Shown here in pieces: positions 1-8,883 of a stretch of DNA of 64,000 bases (its first letter is position 1; every line of letters begins with the position of its first letter). Where the stretch lies: contig NC_009614.1 in NCBI RefSeq assembly GCF_000012825.1, positions 930,001-994,000 on the forward strand, in the 5' to 3' direction. The notes under the pieces were generated by a model. The model had not been told where the DNA came from and did not search any database. It saw only the letters and a program-made list of their open reading frames with translations. The translations under genes and the position numbers were made by a program. The stretch is from Phocaeicola vulgatus ATCC 8482 (lineage in GTDB: Bacteria; Bacteroidota; Bacteroidia; Bacteroidales; Bacteroidaceae).

Positions 1-666
1 GTGGCAAGGGATGACAGCAGCAATGTGGTCGGACGGGCCATTGTATGGAACGAGATAACATTGTGGAAATCAATAAACACACCGATTGCCGCCTCCCTGC
101 TGGATCGTATCTATTCCTCACACGCATTCGTCATCGAACTGATCCGCAAGCAGGCGCAGGAGGCAGGCATCCTGTTGCGACGCAGATACAACGATTATAC
201 ACATACGACGGATTTCACCGTACTGAATCCCATTGAGGGGCAGGAATGGGCGGCCGGAGATAATATACAGGTTTCTTTGACGGTGAAAGTGCCCGCCTGC
301 AGGTGGCACAAGAAAGGGGTGCCTTACCTCGACACGTTCTACAGCCTCCATCTGACGGACGGTAACCTGGAACTGAGAAATACGGAGGGCGACACGAGCA
401 TAGCCACCTGCCGGAGCACGGAAGGGTGTGCAAACAGGAAAAAATATGTATGTCCCAAATGCGGGAAGATACATATCTTCCCGGATGCGGCATTCTGCAA
501 GAACTGTCAGGATATGTACTATGTATCTACCGTATTTGGGAAAGTCCTGAAAGGATTATCAGTGGAATATAAAGGAAAGAAATATCCGTCTTTTCTCTTT
601 CGTAAAGGGCGTCCCGTACCGGAATTCAGACGATACCTGCAAATCGAAAAATTGTTCATTTCCTAA
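1..666 (+). CDS. Zinc-ribbon protein of unknown function, 5' end probably outside the window
   Basis: The reading frame is open from the first base, so the GTG at position 1 may be an internal codon. I do not recognise the family. The visible part has 221 residues. A CPKC...CKNC zinc-ribbon pair (cysteines near 151, 154, 166 and 169) lies in the C-terminal third, which suggests a structural metal site and perhaps nucleic-acid or protein binding. It is the first of four same-strand genes with short gaps (12 bases to the next), so it is probably co-transcribed with them. Genes of this kind are common in the accessory part of Bacteroides conjugative elements. No function is proposed. Confidence 0.6.
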   Translation: MARDDSSNVVGRAIVWNEITLWKSINTPIAASLLDRIYSSHAFVIELIRKQAQEAGILLRRRYNDYTHTTDFTVLNPIEGQEWAAGDNIQVSLTVKVPACRWHKKGVPYLDTFYSLHLTDGNLELRNTEGDTSIATCRSTEGCANRKKYVCPKCGKIHIFPDAAFCKNCQDMYYVSTVFGKVLKGLSVEYKGKKYPSFLFRKGRPVPEFRRYLQIEKLFIS

Positions 667-678
667 AATATCATTATC

Positions 679-1560
679 ATGGAAAAACTAATGGCTCTTT
701 ACGGCATTTCTTCCCCCTCCGGCAGAGAGGGGAAGATGGCTAAATTCATCATAGAGGAACTCAAAAAGATGGAGATTCCTTTCCGGCAAGACAGGTACGG
801 AAACATCTATGCGGTCAAAGGCAACCGGGAAAGCTACCCCTGTGTCGTGGCGCACATGGATGAGGTACACCGGCGCAAGACAGGCTCTTATGCAGCCCAT
901 CTTGTGGCGGACTCGATGATTGTCGGCTATGATCACAAGCGTAAACGGATGACCGGAATCGGTGCGGATGACAAGAACGGCATCTGGATCTGCCTGAAAT
1001 GCCTGGAGGATTGCAAGACGGTGAAATGTGCCTTCTTCGTACAGGAGGAGGTGGGATGCATAGGCAGCAGCCATGCCGATATGTCCTTCTTTTCCGATTG
1101 CCGTTTCGTGATTCAGTGTGACCGGAAAGGGAACGGGGATATGGTAACACAAATCAATGGGATGAAGCTCTGCTCCAACGAGTTCATTTCAGCTATAGAT
1201 GTCCGGAAGTACGGCTACAAGCCGGCACAGGGACTGAATACAGATGTGGCGGCTTTGAAAAGAAACGGTCTGGAAGTATCCTGTATCAATCTTTCCTGTG
1301 GATATTACGAACCTCATACGGACAACGAATATACCGTCGTGGCTGATCTTTGCAAGTGTTACCGCTTTGTCCGGCATATCATCTGCTGCCACAAGGGAAC
1401 CAGCATGCATATACCGGAAGCGGGAAAAAAAACTTTCCCCGGATATTATGAACTGTTCGGGCTGACCGGATATAGCGAAGAGGATTATATCCGTTTGTCA
1501 GAAGAAAAATACATGGGACATACTAAAACAACCAAGACAAGCTCTAAGAATAAATTCTGA
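679..1560 (+). CDS. M20/M42-like metallopeptidase
   Basis: The 293-residue product resembles co-catalytic zinc aminopeptidases. Metal-ligand-like motifs occur in the right order: AHMDE near residues 58-62, GADDKNG at 95-101, QEEVG at 122-126 and YEPHTDNE near 210-217. The start MEKLMALYGISSPSG matches the typical N-terminus of this fold, and there is no signal peptide, so it should be cytoplasmic. At 293 residues it is shorter than usual (about 350), which suggests that the dimerisation domain is reduced. It follows the zinc-ribbon gene by 12 bases and precedes the DUF932 gene by 26, so these are probably one operon. The substrate is unknown; a housekeeping-like peptidase on a conjugative element is notable. 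Confidence 0.75.
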   Translation: MEKLMALYGISSPSGREGKMAKFIIEELKKMEIPFRQDRYGNIYAVKGNRESYPCVVAHMDEVHRRKTGSYAAHLVADSMIVGYDHKRKRMTGIGADDKNGIWICLKCLEDCKTVKCAFFVQEEVGCIGSSHADMSFFSDCRFVIQCDRKGNGDMVTQINGMKLCSNEFISAIDVRKYGYKPAQGLNTDVAALKRNGLEVSCINLSCGYYEPHTDNEYTVVADLCKCYRFVRHIICCHKGTSMHIPEAGKKTFPGYYELFGLTGYSEEDYIRLSEEKYMGHTKTTKTSSKNKF

Positions 1561-1586
1561 TTCATCAACATTAAAAACATAGTATT

Positions 1587-2741
1587 ATGGAAACAACAGT
1601 AATGCCGGCAGCTGCATCGGTACAGAAGCAGCAGGGCCTCAACCAGGTAGTCATTAACAAGGTACAGCGGATGATAGAAAGCAGGCAAGGCGGTGTCATG
1701 GACACCATCAACCGTCTGCTCAGCGAGGGACGGATCGCGCAGGATTTCATCGCTCCCATCGGGGTAAGCCAACGTAGCAAGGAACGCCCCGTTATCTCTT
1801 TCAAAGCGGAAGGAAGGGTACAGATGGCAATGCCCGAAGGGAACTTCAACCTGCACGGCAATGCCATAAGCCAGATTTCGGAGAAGATGGGCATTCCCGC
1901 CAAATACCTGCGCGAGCTTTCCGCCGGGGATGTTTGGCAGAAACAGTTGTGCGCCACCATCCTGAACGAGCATTCGGGATGGACCGAGCGTACACGGGTA
2001 CTGATACGGGCGGTAGGAATGGAAGTCCGGGGCGTATTGTCGGACTCCTACCGTCGGCTGAACTCGGTGGATATCCTGACCGCTTTCATCCGTGAGGCGG
2101 GAGGACAGGGAGCGGTCGTGTCCGATGCCTATATGAACGACACGAAAGTATGGTGTGAGACAATCCTGCCCACTCCGATAGAGATACCCACCCGTAAGAA
2201 CGGAACGGTCATCATCTTCGCAGGAGCACGCTTCTCCACATCCGACTATGGCAACGGATCGGTCGAAATGCGGTCGTTCCTGCTCAACGGGGCGTGCCTG
2301 AACGGGATGGTCAGGGAGTCCGTCATGCGGCAGATACACCTTGGAGGCCGACTGCCGGAATCCCTGTCCCTCTCCCAAAAGACCTACGAACTGGACACGC
2401 AGACCACCGTATCGGCTGTTTCCGACCTGACCAAAGGACTGTACAGCAAAGACACCATCATGCAGAAGGCCATCGAAATTCAAGGAGCATCGGAAATAGA
2501 CGTGGATTTCGACAAGGAACTGAAGAATCTGGTGCAGAAAGGAGCCTTGTTGAAAAATGAGGGACGTGAGGTCGAGAAACTGCTGATGAACAACAATCCT
2601 GACGACGGAGTTACAGGCGGGGCCACGCTATGGAAACTGACACAGGGAATCACCGCCTTTGCAAGGGAACAGCAGCCGGAACGCTGCCGGGAACTGCATG
2701 AAATTTCGGGACAGCTGATGAACCGGGTAAAGATAAATTAA
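1587..2741 (+). CDS. DUF932 family protein
   Basis: The 384-residue protein has the look of the DUF932 family (phage- or plasmid-encoded proteins with a conserved core running from FKAEGRVQMAMPEG to LLNGACLNGM). Members are common on plasmids, phages and ICEs, and their biochemical role is not established. No membrane segment or signal peptide is visible. It starts at ATG 1587, 26 bases after the peptidase gene, and a 62-base gap separates it from the next gene. It belongs to the accessory module downstream of the transfer genes. The family call rests on overall resemblance, not on a catalytic motif. Confidence 0.7.
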   Translation: METTVMPAAASVQKQQGLNQVVINKVQRMIESRQGGVMDTINRLLSEGRIAQDFIAPIGVSQRSKERPVISFKAEGRVQMAMPEGNFNLHGNAISQISEKMGIPAKYLRELSAGDVWQKQLCATILNEHSGWTERTRVLIRAVGMEVRGVLSDSYRRLNSVDILTAFIREAGGQGAVVSDAYMNDTKVWCETILPTPIEIPTRKNGTVIIFAGARFSTSDYGNGSVEMRSFLLNGACLNGMVRESVMRQIHLGGRLPESLSLSQKTYELDTQTTVSAVSDLTKGLYSKDTIMQKAIEIQGASEIDVDFDKELKNLVQKGALLKNEGREVEKLLMNNNPDDGVTGGATLWKLTQGITAFAREQQPERCRELHEISGQLMNRVKIN

Positions 2742-2803
2742 GAGAATAACAACCGAATTGTATGACAAGGGCGGCCGTGAGTCGCCCGTAAAGCAGAAGA
2801 ACA

Positions 2804-3715
2804 ATGGGAAATAATATAGTGTGCAGCAGATGCGGATCGGCCAATGTAAGGTGTGAGGCAATGGTAAACCCCAACACAAAAGGGTTCGACCACTTCACGG
2901 ACGAAGCTTTTTATTACGGGTGGTGCGAAAACTGCGGATTGGGAGTTGCCCTGACCGACAAGGAGGAAATCCGGAACGAAATTTTGGAGAAATACCACAG
3001 GTTCAAGAAAGAGAATGCTTGTGAGCCACATTACGCGAATTGCCGGATTGTCCAAAGGGACAGCGGTCAGGTCAAGGATGTAAGAATTATGCTTTCACCG
3101 GACACCGGTATGGCCGATGACGGTATTTTCTTTTACTGCCACACATTGGAAAGGCTTATTGGGCTGTCCGTTCCCGGCAGGGAAAGTTTCACCCTTACGG
3201 AATGTTTCGGTTTTGCCTTGCTGACAGACAGGGAAAAGATGGAACGGCAGGTATTTAAACATGAAGCGGACGGAAAGCCCGTTATCGTAACAGGCAGGGA
3301 AGTGCTGCTTTTCTATGGGGAGCACTATGGTATAAGACCGGAAGAATTGAAGCAATACGCAACGGAGTATTGCTGCCATATCAAACATTACAGGGAATAT
3401 GGATATCCGTTGCTGGACAGGTCCCTCGTGAAAAAAATGCTGGAGGAAGAGGAACGGATTACAAAAGGGGAAACACGGTCATTCACCCTGCGGATACACT
3501 TTCCTTGGCATGTGAAAATCACCAAAGAGGATAATCCTGAATATGCCCCATACAGATATACCTTGAATGCCTATTGCCTGGACAATCCGCAATGTTTTAA
3601 CCGCAGATACACCACTTTGGAGAAAGCCTTGCTCCATTGTCTGAATGGATTCAATGAAAATGCCGCAATCAAAGACCGGTATCGTTCAATAGGGGAATAC
3701 TTGCTGCAAAAGTAA
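2804..3715 (+). CDS. Zinc-ribbon protein of unknown function
   Basis: The 303-residue product begins with a zinc ribbon: CSRC at residues 7-10 and CENC at 41-44. The middle carries a segment ending in a basic and acidic helix (LVKKMLEEEERITKGE), and the C-terminal part, around YRYTLNAYCLDN, is likely beta-rich. I do not recognise the family. The gene is last in the + strand cluster and is followed by a long hairpin at 3738-3795 that should end the transcript. It may bind nucleic acid, but nothing here proves it. Confidence 0.55.
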   Translation: MGNNIVCSRCGSANVRCEAMVNPNTKGFDHFTDEAFYYGWCENCGLGVALTDKEEIRNEILEKYHRFKKENACEPHYANCRIVQRDSGQVKDVRIMLSPDTGMADDGIFFYCHTLERLIGLSVPGRESFTLTECFGFALLTDREKMERQVFKHEADGKPVIVTGREVLLFYGEHYGIRPEELKQYATEYCCHIKHYREYGYPLLDRSLVKKMLEEEERITKGETRSFTLRIHFPWHVKITKEDNPEYAPYRYTLNAYCLDNPQCFNRRYTTLEKALLHCLNGFNENAAIKDRYRSIGEYLLQK

Positions 3716-3737
3716 GAACAGCAGACAAATACATCTT

Positions 3738-3795
3738 AAAACAGAAACGTCACAAGGTGATGTATATCACATCATACCTGTGGCGTTTCCGTTTT
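3738..3795 (+). terminator. Rho-independent terminator-like hairpin after the accessory operon
   Basis: The arms AAAACAGAAACGTCACAAGG and the pairing strand ending in CGTTTCCGTTTT form a stem of about 20 pairs with a few G-U wobbles, extended by TGATGT/CACATCA pairing around a short loop. It lies 23 bases after the stop at 3715. The rest of the gap, 3796-4029, shows no gene or strong signal to me. Confidence 0.6.
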
Positions 3796-4029
3796 AGCCA
3801 CTTCCCGGTTCTTGATTCTGCCCGCTTTGGGAATATGCATCTAATATGGCAATTGGAGTCATTCTGCCCAAGGGACTTTTATGTTTCATGTGCCCTATGA
3901 CATAAATACAGATCTTTAGTCATGCACATTCCGATGTTCCATCTGTTTCCTGTTACGGTATTCAAGGTTTATTGTGGAATGGAACTTTACAATCCCCTGT
4001 TAGGGATATGTTCATGCCGGACAAATAAA

Positions 4030-4063
4030 AAAGGTTCGGTCGTCTCGTAACAACCAAACCTTT
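4030..4063 (-). terminator. Intrinsic terminator of the tra operon
   Basis: On the minus strand the arms AAAGGTTTGGTTGT and ACGACCGAACCTTT pair fully, with two G-U wobbles, around a 6-base loop and run into six Ts. It lies 14 bases past the stop of the last gene of the transfer operon, so it is the natural operon end. Confidence 0.8.
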
Positions 4064-4076
4064 ATCAGCAAGCAAT

Positions 4077-4556
4077 CTACGGAATATAGAACAGTTCAAA
4101 CTCCTCTTTTCTTCTTCTCTCTATGCTTGGAATGACTTTCCCCCGATAACAGCGGAACGATACATATTCCCTGTAAATATCCCGGTTGCCGCTGTCCAGT
4201 TTCTGAATCAGTTTGCTTTTAGGTATCTTGCCGTTGCCGATCAGACGGTAACAGCCTACATTAAAGCCTAACAGACTTAAAAGGAGCGAGTCTTTCCCAT
4301 ATTTTCGGAATACCTTCAAACACCGTTCAAGGTCGCATCTCAAAAGTGAGTCTGCCTGTGCCTCACTCAGGTTCTCGGTCAGCGTTTCATGGGGAAGCAG
4401 GCGGTGTCCGTAACCGATGTAAGGCATTTTCCCCCGGTGCCAGCCTTCCCACCGCTTAATGCAGGCTACCGCCTTATCTTTGTCAGACGGGGGATTTTCC
4501 GCCTTGCCGTACAAGACAAGTAACAGAAAGATCATAACAGCCGGTATTCTTTTCAT
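4077..4556 (-). CDS. GH24-like lysozyme of the conjugation machinery
   Basis: The 159-residue protein has an N-terminal secretion signal (MKRIPAVMIFLLLVLYGKAE) followed by a phage-type lysozyme core. The segment KRWEGW provides the likely catalytic glutamate (about residue 37), and PYIGYGH matches the conserved glycine/histidine stretch of the family. It should cut peptidoglycan in the periplasm so that the transfer channel can cross the wall. It is the last gene of the tra operon, and its ATG overlaps the traQ stop. Lysozyme genes at this position are common in Bacteroides conjugative transposons. Confidence 0.8.
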   Translation of the reverse strand: MKRIPAVMIFLLLVLYGKAENPPSDKDKAVACIKRWEGWHRGKMPYIGYGHRLLPHETLTENLSEAQADSLLRCDLERCLKVFRKYGKDSLLLSLLGFNVGCYRLIGNGKIPKSKLIQKLDSGNRDIYREYVSFRCYRGKVIPSIERRRKEEFELFYIP

Positions 4557-5011
4557 GCAGCCTCCTTGTTATTTTCTTCATCCGTATCCTTTCCATTAAA
4601 ATCATATGTCAATTGTTGCAGATTCCCCCAATTATCTTCAAGATAGAGGTCTATGGTCTGGGATTCCTTGCCGCTTTGCGAAGTATAGTAAAGACGGAAT
4701 TTCCATTCGTTCAGCAGATAACGGTCATTGGGCTTCAGTACCGTGCCGTCCTCCATCTTCAGACTGCCCTTGCCGTCCGGCTGGAAATACCTTAGCGTAT
4801 AGACGGTTCCGGCAAAGTTCCCTTCCGGCTTGATTTCCAGCCGGATTTCCACAGTCTCCCCATCGGTAATCTCATCCGCTACCGGCATGGTTTCTACCGT
4901 AAACGGGTATTCCTGTCTGATATCCAGCTCATTGTCACAAGCGACAAGACCAAGAAAGGAGAATGCCATACAGCAGGCTGTCAGCATAAAATCAAGGATT
5001 TTTCTTTTCAT
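4553..5011 (-). CDS. traQ: TraQ-like conjugal transfer lipoprotein (DUF3872)
   Basis: The start at 5011 gives a lipoprotein signal (SFLGLVAC) with the lipobox cysteine. The mature part looks like a small beta-sandwich and ends in an acidic tail. The sequence resembles DUF3872, the TraQ family of CTnDOT-like elements. It sits between traO and the lysozyme gene, overlapping the latter by four bases. The reading frame extends upstream to 5095, but those residues carry no signal peptide, so 5011 is preferred. A traP primase gene, usually found between traO and traQ, is absent here. Confidence 0.8.
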   Translation of the reverse strand: MKRKILDFMLTACCMAFSFLGLVACDNELDIRQEYPFTVETMPVADEITDGETVEIRLEIKPEGNFAGTVYTLRYFQPDGKGSLKMEDGTVLKPNDRYLLNEWKFRLYYTSQSGKESQTIDLYLEDNWGNLQQLTYDFNGKDTDEENNKEAA

Positions 5012-5031
5012 GGGTATGTATTCTTTTAAGG

Positions 5032-5619
5032 TTAGAAAATGTATTTTACTCCGATTCCATACTGGAAGTGGCAGATCCCCGAAGCACTGCCCCACACGAA
5101 ACGCTCACGCAGACGCACCAGCAGGACAACCCTGTCGGACAGGTATCCTTCCGCTTCCAGCGTTACCGCACCGCCATAGATGAAAGACTCGCATTGCTGC
5201 AAAACGGCTCCGTCATCCAGCAGCCGGTCTCCTTCGTTCACGGTCTCATAGCCCAACAGGGCGGAAGCGCCGAGGTTCAGGAAGAAGGACTTGCCGGGGG
5301 TGGAAAAGAACGTATGGTAATAACCGCCTTCCCCCGTATATTGCGACAAGGGTATATGCGTACTCCGGTAAGGGATGTTACGTTTCAGCATCTCACCGCC
5401 AAACATCCACTGGTTTCCGTTCCCGGTACAGGTGGATACAGCCAGCGAGAAGGCATAGCCTGCATCGTGACGGTTTGCCCGGCTGTAAAATCCGTCGGCC
5501 ATTTCAGTGGTGAAGCGGACGGCTTTCATTCCCGGCAGGCGGCGTTGGGCTTCTGCCTGCCCCGTAAAGAGGGCAAGCAGGAGGATAATAAAGAGGAAGT
5601 TTCTTTTCATGGCGTTCAT
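5032..5619 (-). CDS. traO: Conjugal transfer protein TraO
   Basis: The 195-residue protein has a cleavable signal peptide (MKRNFLFIILLLALFTGQAEAQ) and a C-terminus ending in an aromatic residue after alternating hydrophobic strands (YGIGVKYIF), which is typical of small outer-membrane beta-barrels. This fits TraO of Bacteroides elements, an envelope component of the mating apparatus. Its ATG at 5619 overlaps the traN stop (ATGA), so the two are probably translationally coupled. A second ATG at 5610 is also possible. Confidence 0.85.
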   Translation of the reverse strand: MNAMKRNFLFIILLLALFTGQAEAQRRLPGMKAVRFTTEMADGFYSRANRHDAGYAFSLAVSTCTGNGNQWMFGGEMLKRNIPYRSTHIPLSQYTGEGGYYHTFFSTPGKSFFLNLGASALLGYETVNEGDRLLDDGAVLQQCESFIYGGAVTLEAEGYLSDRVVLLVRLRERFVWGSASGICHFQYGIGVKYIF

Positions 5620-6530
5620 CTGACTTTCAGTTCATTGACGGTTTCTGCGCGTACCAGGTCCTCATTCTCCACATCAAAGGACTGATGCCGGCCGCCTTGC
5701 TTCTCATACATTTCCACTATCAGCTTCTTGTCGTCAGGAATGGTGAACTTGGGCAGGGCAAACACCGTCCGCTCGTTCTTCTTTCCGTCCACACGGGTCA
5801 CATAGTTGAAGGCACGAAGCGGATAGATGACCTGTTCCTGCATGGCGGTACGTTTCATGATTTTCTTGTCCACGATCTTGAAGGTCACGAAGTCCACATC
5901 GAAAGGCACGTTCGTGGCGTTCTTCACTTCGGTATGGAAATAGATCAGTTCGCCGTGCGCATAAAGTCCTTTAAGCAGATATTGCACTCCGAACCGTTTG
6001 CAGCCGATGTGCTTGACCTTGCGTTTGTTCTGTTCATACACGGATTTCATGATCAGCCGTACCAGACGGGGAGACTCCCCGGCGAGTTCCTGCAAGTAGA
6101 TTTCCATTGCATTGTTCGGACGGTTCACGGCCTCTCCGTCATGGATGAAGTCGCACATTTCCACATTCAGCAGCAAAGGCTCGTCGGCATACTTGACGTT
6201 GAATGTATAGAAGTTGCCGTCTTCGGTAATTACGCTCATGTTTGTCTCGCTCCGGAAATGTTTCCGGGTTGCCTTCACACGGATCACATTTTCCGCACCG
6301 TCCGCCTTGCCCGCTATCAGATTGGGCGAACCCAGGTCCACATATCTCACGGGAGAGGGAAAAATAATATGTACGGTCTTGTCATATGTGATTTCCAGAC
6401 CGTGCGGGGGAATCATCCGGCTGAATCCGATCTTGCGGCTCAGTCCTTCATAATAATCCCCGCTGCTCTGCTGCGCGTATGCAGCCACTGTGCCCGCAAT
6501 CAGGGCAAGCATCATCAGAATCTTCTTCAT
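5616..6530 (-). CDS. traN: Conjugal transfer protein TraN (VirB9-like, DUF4138)
   Basis: From the ATG at 6530 the product begins with a clear signal peptide (MKKILMMLALIAGTVAAYAQ). It contains the DUF4138-type segment with YDKTVHIIFPSPVRYVDLG, a feature of TraN. By position and fold it is the counterpart of VirB9, forming the outer-membrane core of the type IV channel with TraM and TraO. The frame is open up to 6584, where an ATG overlaps the traM stop; that start would add 18 residues in front of the signal peptide and is less likely. Confidence 0.88.
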   Translation of the reverse strand: MKKILMMLALIAGTVAAYAQQSSGDYYEGLSRKIGFSRMIPPHGLEITYDKTVHIIFPSPVRYVDLGSPNLIAGKADGAENVIRVKATRKHFRSETNMSVITEDGNFYTFNVKYADEPLLLNVEMCDFIHDGEAVNRPNNAMEIYLQELAGESPRLVRLIMKSVYEQNKRKVKHIGCKRFGVQYLLKGLYAHGELIYFHTEVKNATNVPFDVDFVTFKIVDKKIMKRTAMQEQVIYPLRAFNYVTRVDGKKNERTVFALPKFTIPDDKKLIVEMYEKQGGRHQSFDVENEDLVRAETVNELKVR

Positions 6531-6580
6531 GTGTGTTTCTTGGTTGATTGGTGAATAAATGGTTGATTTCCTTTCCTCCT

Positions 6581-7888
6581 TCATTTTTCAGGAGAATGCA
6601 GCAACAGCCGGTGCCCGGCCTTCAGGGTGATTTTCACCGTGCTCATCTTCTTGCCCACATATTGTGACATACCCTGTATCACCCCCTTGCCCACATCCGA
6701 GGCAATCTGCGCTCCGGCATCCGTTGAGATATTGATGCTGCTTCCTATAGAGGTGCCCATGCCGGCGGCAATCTCACGTGCGGCATCATACTCCATCGAG
6801 TTCGGTACAAGGATTCCCTGCTGCCCGTCAGCGTCATACACTTCGAGTTCCACCGGAAACAGCGTGCCCCTGTACTCCACTGTCTCGATCAGGATTCCCA
6901 TCCGTTCCCCCTCGACACGTGTGCCGCCGACCAGTACCGTACCTTTGGGGATAAGGAGATCGTCCACTGCCATCGGCTCAAGCAGGCGGATACGCAGTGC
7001 CTGTCCGTCAGATACGGTCTGCGTGCCATGCACACAGGCGGCGATGGTGTTCCTGCCGGAAGATGGCATTTTGCCTACCGGGGTGTGGAAGCCGGTATTT
7101 CTCTCGCCTGCATATCCGGAAGCAATGTCTTCATTGCCTGCAGGCTGGGCCAGTGATGACACCATCCGGTTCTGTACCCGTTTTACAGGCCGGACAGCCG
7201 TCCGTTCTTTCCGGCTGTTTGGGGCATTGGCCGTAGAGGAAGCATCCGGCTCTTTCCCGTTGTAGCGGGCAGCCAGCTCGTAGGACTTTTCCAGCAGAGC
7301 CATCTTTTCTTCCAGGGTCTGGCCTTCCGCCTGTTCTTCCGCCGGCTTCCTTTCTTTTTCCAGATCCTCAATACGGCGGAGCAGATCGGCATTTGGCTGA
7401 TTTTCATTCCGGGTATATACAGTGCCCAGCGAACGGTTCATATTCCGGTAGGCTTCTGCAGAGGAACGGATGGAGCCGGGGGCTTTCCCCTTTTCCGGTT
7501 CCGGCGGAAGTTCCATGTTTGCTTTTCCTGCGGTAAGACCGGCAGTATCCTGACCGTCCTTGTTGAGCAATTCGGACATTTCCTGGAAGGTTCCCCTGCG
7601 CCATTTTTCCTTTTTTGCCAGTGCTTCCTGCTCGTAGGCGCTTACCTTGTTGCCCTCCATTTCCGAATCTTCCGGTGAAGGCATCTCCACGTTGAACCCC
7701 CTGCCTTTTTCCATTTCCGCCTTCTCCTTTTCCGACGGGCTGAATACCAGCAGGAGGAACCCCATGCACAGCAGGCAGAAAAACGGATAGACAATATACT
7801 TTGCGCGCCGGCGCTTCTCTTCGGGAGTCAGCGGCTTGTCATTTGACACTCCGAGCCGTTCCCTGATTTTCTGAAAGTCCATTTTCAT
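6581..7888 (-). CDS. traM: Conjugal transfer protein TraM (VirB10-like)
   Basis: The 435-residue protein has a short cytoplasmic start, one membrane segment (YIVYPFFCLLCMGFLLLVF), a long charged, low-complexity middle with a likely coiled coil, and a conserved C-terminal beta domain (IAACVHGTQTVSDGQALRIR onward). This is the TraM architecture and matches VirB10, which spans the envelope and links the inner-membrane complex to the outer core. The start is taken at MKMDFQKIRE (7888), inside the 3' end of traL; 7882 is the alternative. The overlap with traL is about 50 bases. Confidence 0.88.
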   Translation of the reverse strand: MKMDFQKIRERLGVSNDKPLTPEEKRRRAKYIVYPFFCLLCMGFLLLVFSPSEKEKAEMEKGRGFNVEMPSPEDSEMEGNKVSAYEQEALAKKEKWRRGTFQEMSELLNKDGQDTAGLTAGKANMELPPEPEKGKAPGSIRSSAEAYRNMNRSLGTVYTRNENQPNADLLRRIEDLEKERKPAEEQAEGQTLEEKMALLEKSYELAARYNGKEPDASSTANAPNSRKERTAVRPVKRVQNRMVSSLAQPAGNEDIASGYAGERNTGFHTPVGKMPSSGRNTIAACVHGTQTVSDGQALRIRLLEPMAVDDLLIPKGTVLVGGTRVEGERMGILIETVEYRGTLFPVELEVYDADGQQGILVPNSMEYDAAREIAAGMGTSIGSSINISTDAGAQIASDVGKGVIQGMSQYVGKKMSTVKITLKAGHRLLLHSPEK

Positions 7889-8141
7889 GTTTATGGATGT
7901 TTGAATGAATGTTTCTTGTTCTTTCCGGCCGGAACACGACGGAACGGATATGTCCCATTGCCGGTCTTTGGCCCGGCTCCCCGAAACGGGATACACAGGA
8001 GAGAATCGAGTACAGGCAGGAGGCAGCGAGCAGGAACGAGGCCGTGCCTGCCAGAAGGATGCGCTGCTTTCCTGTCAGCCGCCGGCAGAACAGCCGTACC
8101 CGGCTGTCCGCATGGCCGAAGAATCCGCGTTTTCCCCTCAT
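7839..8141 (-). CDS. traL: Conjugal transfer protein TraL (DUF3989)
   Basis: A 100-residue protein with a basic N-terminus, one membrane segment (ILLAGTASFLLAASCLYSIL) and a short hydrophilic tail, as in TraL of Bacteroides elements. Its ATG at 8141 overlaps the traK stop at 8138, and its 3' end overlaps traM. It is probably a small inner-membrane component of the mating apparatus. Confidence 0.75.
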   Translation of the reverse strand: MRGKRGFFGHADSRVRLFCRRLTGKQRILLAGTASFLLAASCLYSILSCVSRFGEPGQRPAMGHIRSVVFRPERTRNIHSNIHKHENGLSENQGTARSVK

Positions 8142-8761
8142 CGTTCCGCACTTCTTATGTCCTTATTCTCCAGCACGGTAAACTGCTCGATAATGAATCC
8201 GTTGGGATTGTCATCCGAACGTCCTGTGTTTTGAAGCGAGCAGGAAGTTACTAGGCTGCGCTCGGTCACGTTGCTTTCACGGATAATCAGCTGCCGGGCG
8301 TATGTCCGCACCTTGTAAGGGTAGGCGGCAAAGTCGCACACCACGCTGTCCACATGCACCACCTGGTTGATGTTGCCTGAAATCAGGCGGTTGTAATACC
8401 CTCTTTCGGCAAAATCCACATAGTAGTGATAGGCACTCTTGTCTGCCAGTTGCAGGGCACGGTTGATATTGTGCTCGATGGCATCCTTCTGGGGTGAGAG
8501 CGAGAAAAACAGTTCGTGAAAGCGCCTTACATGTTCCCGCGCCTCGGCAGGCCTGTTCTGTGAGAGGTCCTGCGAAAGGGCCATCATCAGCGATTTGCCC
8601 CCGTCAAGCACATAGATTTTCTCGCGTTGCTTCTCGGCAAAGCGGTATGAGCTCCACAGCGCATATCCGGTAACGAGCGCACAGCAGCAGGCAAAGACCG
8701 CCAGCATCAGGCGGATGCGCTTGAAGCTGCTCTCAATGTTTGTCAATGACTTGAATTCCAT
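8138..8761 (-). CDS. traK: Conjugal transfer protein TraK (VirB8-like)
   Basis: The 207-residue product has one N-terminal membrane segment (LMLAVFACCCALVTGYALW) followed by a periplasmic domain, the layout of VirB8-like TraK proteins. Conserved stretches include SLTNIESSFKRIRL at the start and the segment from VHVDSVVCDF to RTYARQLIIRESNVTERS. It would help to nucleate the inner-membrane complex. It follows traJ after a 122-base gap and overlaps traL by four bases. Confidence 0.88.
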   Translation of the reverse strand: MEFKSLTNIESSFKRIRLMLAVFACCCALVTGYALWSSYRFAEKQREKIYVLDGGKSLMMALSQDLSQNRPAEAREHVRRFHELFFSLSPQKDAIEHNINRALQLADKSAYHYYVDFAERGYYNRLISGNINQVVHVDSVVCDFAAYPYKVRTYARQLIIRESNVTERSLVTSCSLQNTGRSDDNPNGFIIEQFTVLENKDIRSAER

Positions 8762-8883
8762 TTTTTTTGATGTCTGGTTTGAATGAGTAAATATTTCCGG
8801 TATGACGGGACATCCCGTTCCGACAAGTCACCGGACCCGTCATCTTGGGTTGCCCGACTCATGGGAAGGAGGCTCCGCAGGGT

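Noticed and set aside
1485..2483. A 332-codon open frame on the minus strand
   Set aside because: It lies fully opposite the DUF932 gene and the end of the peptidase gene and reads as low-quality protein; it is a shadow of GC-rich coding DNA.
5685..6554. A 289-codon open frame on the plus strand
   Set aside because: It is antisense to traN, has no recognisable motif and is rich in His and Val in the manner of shadow frames.
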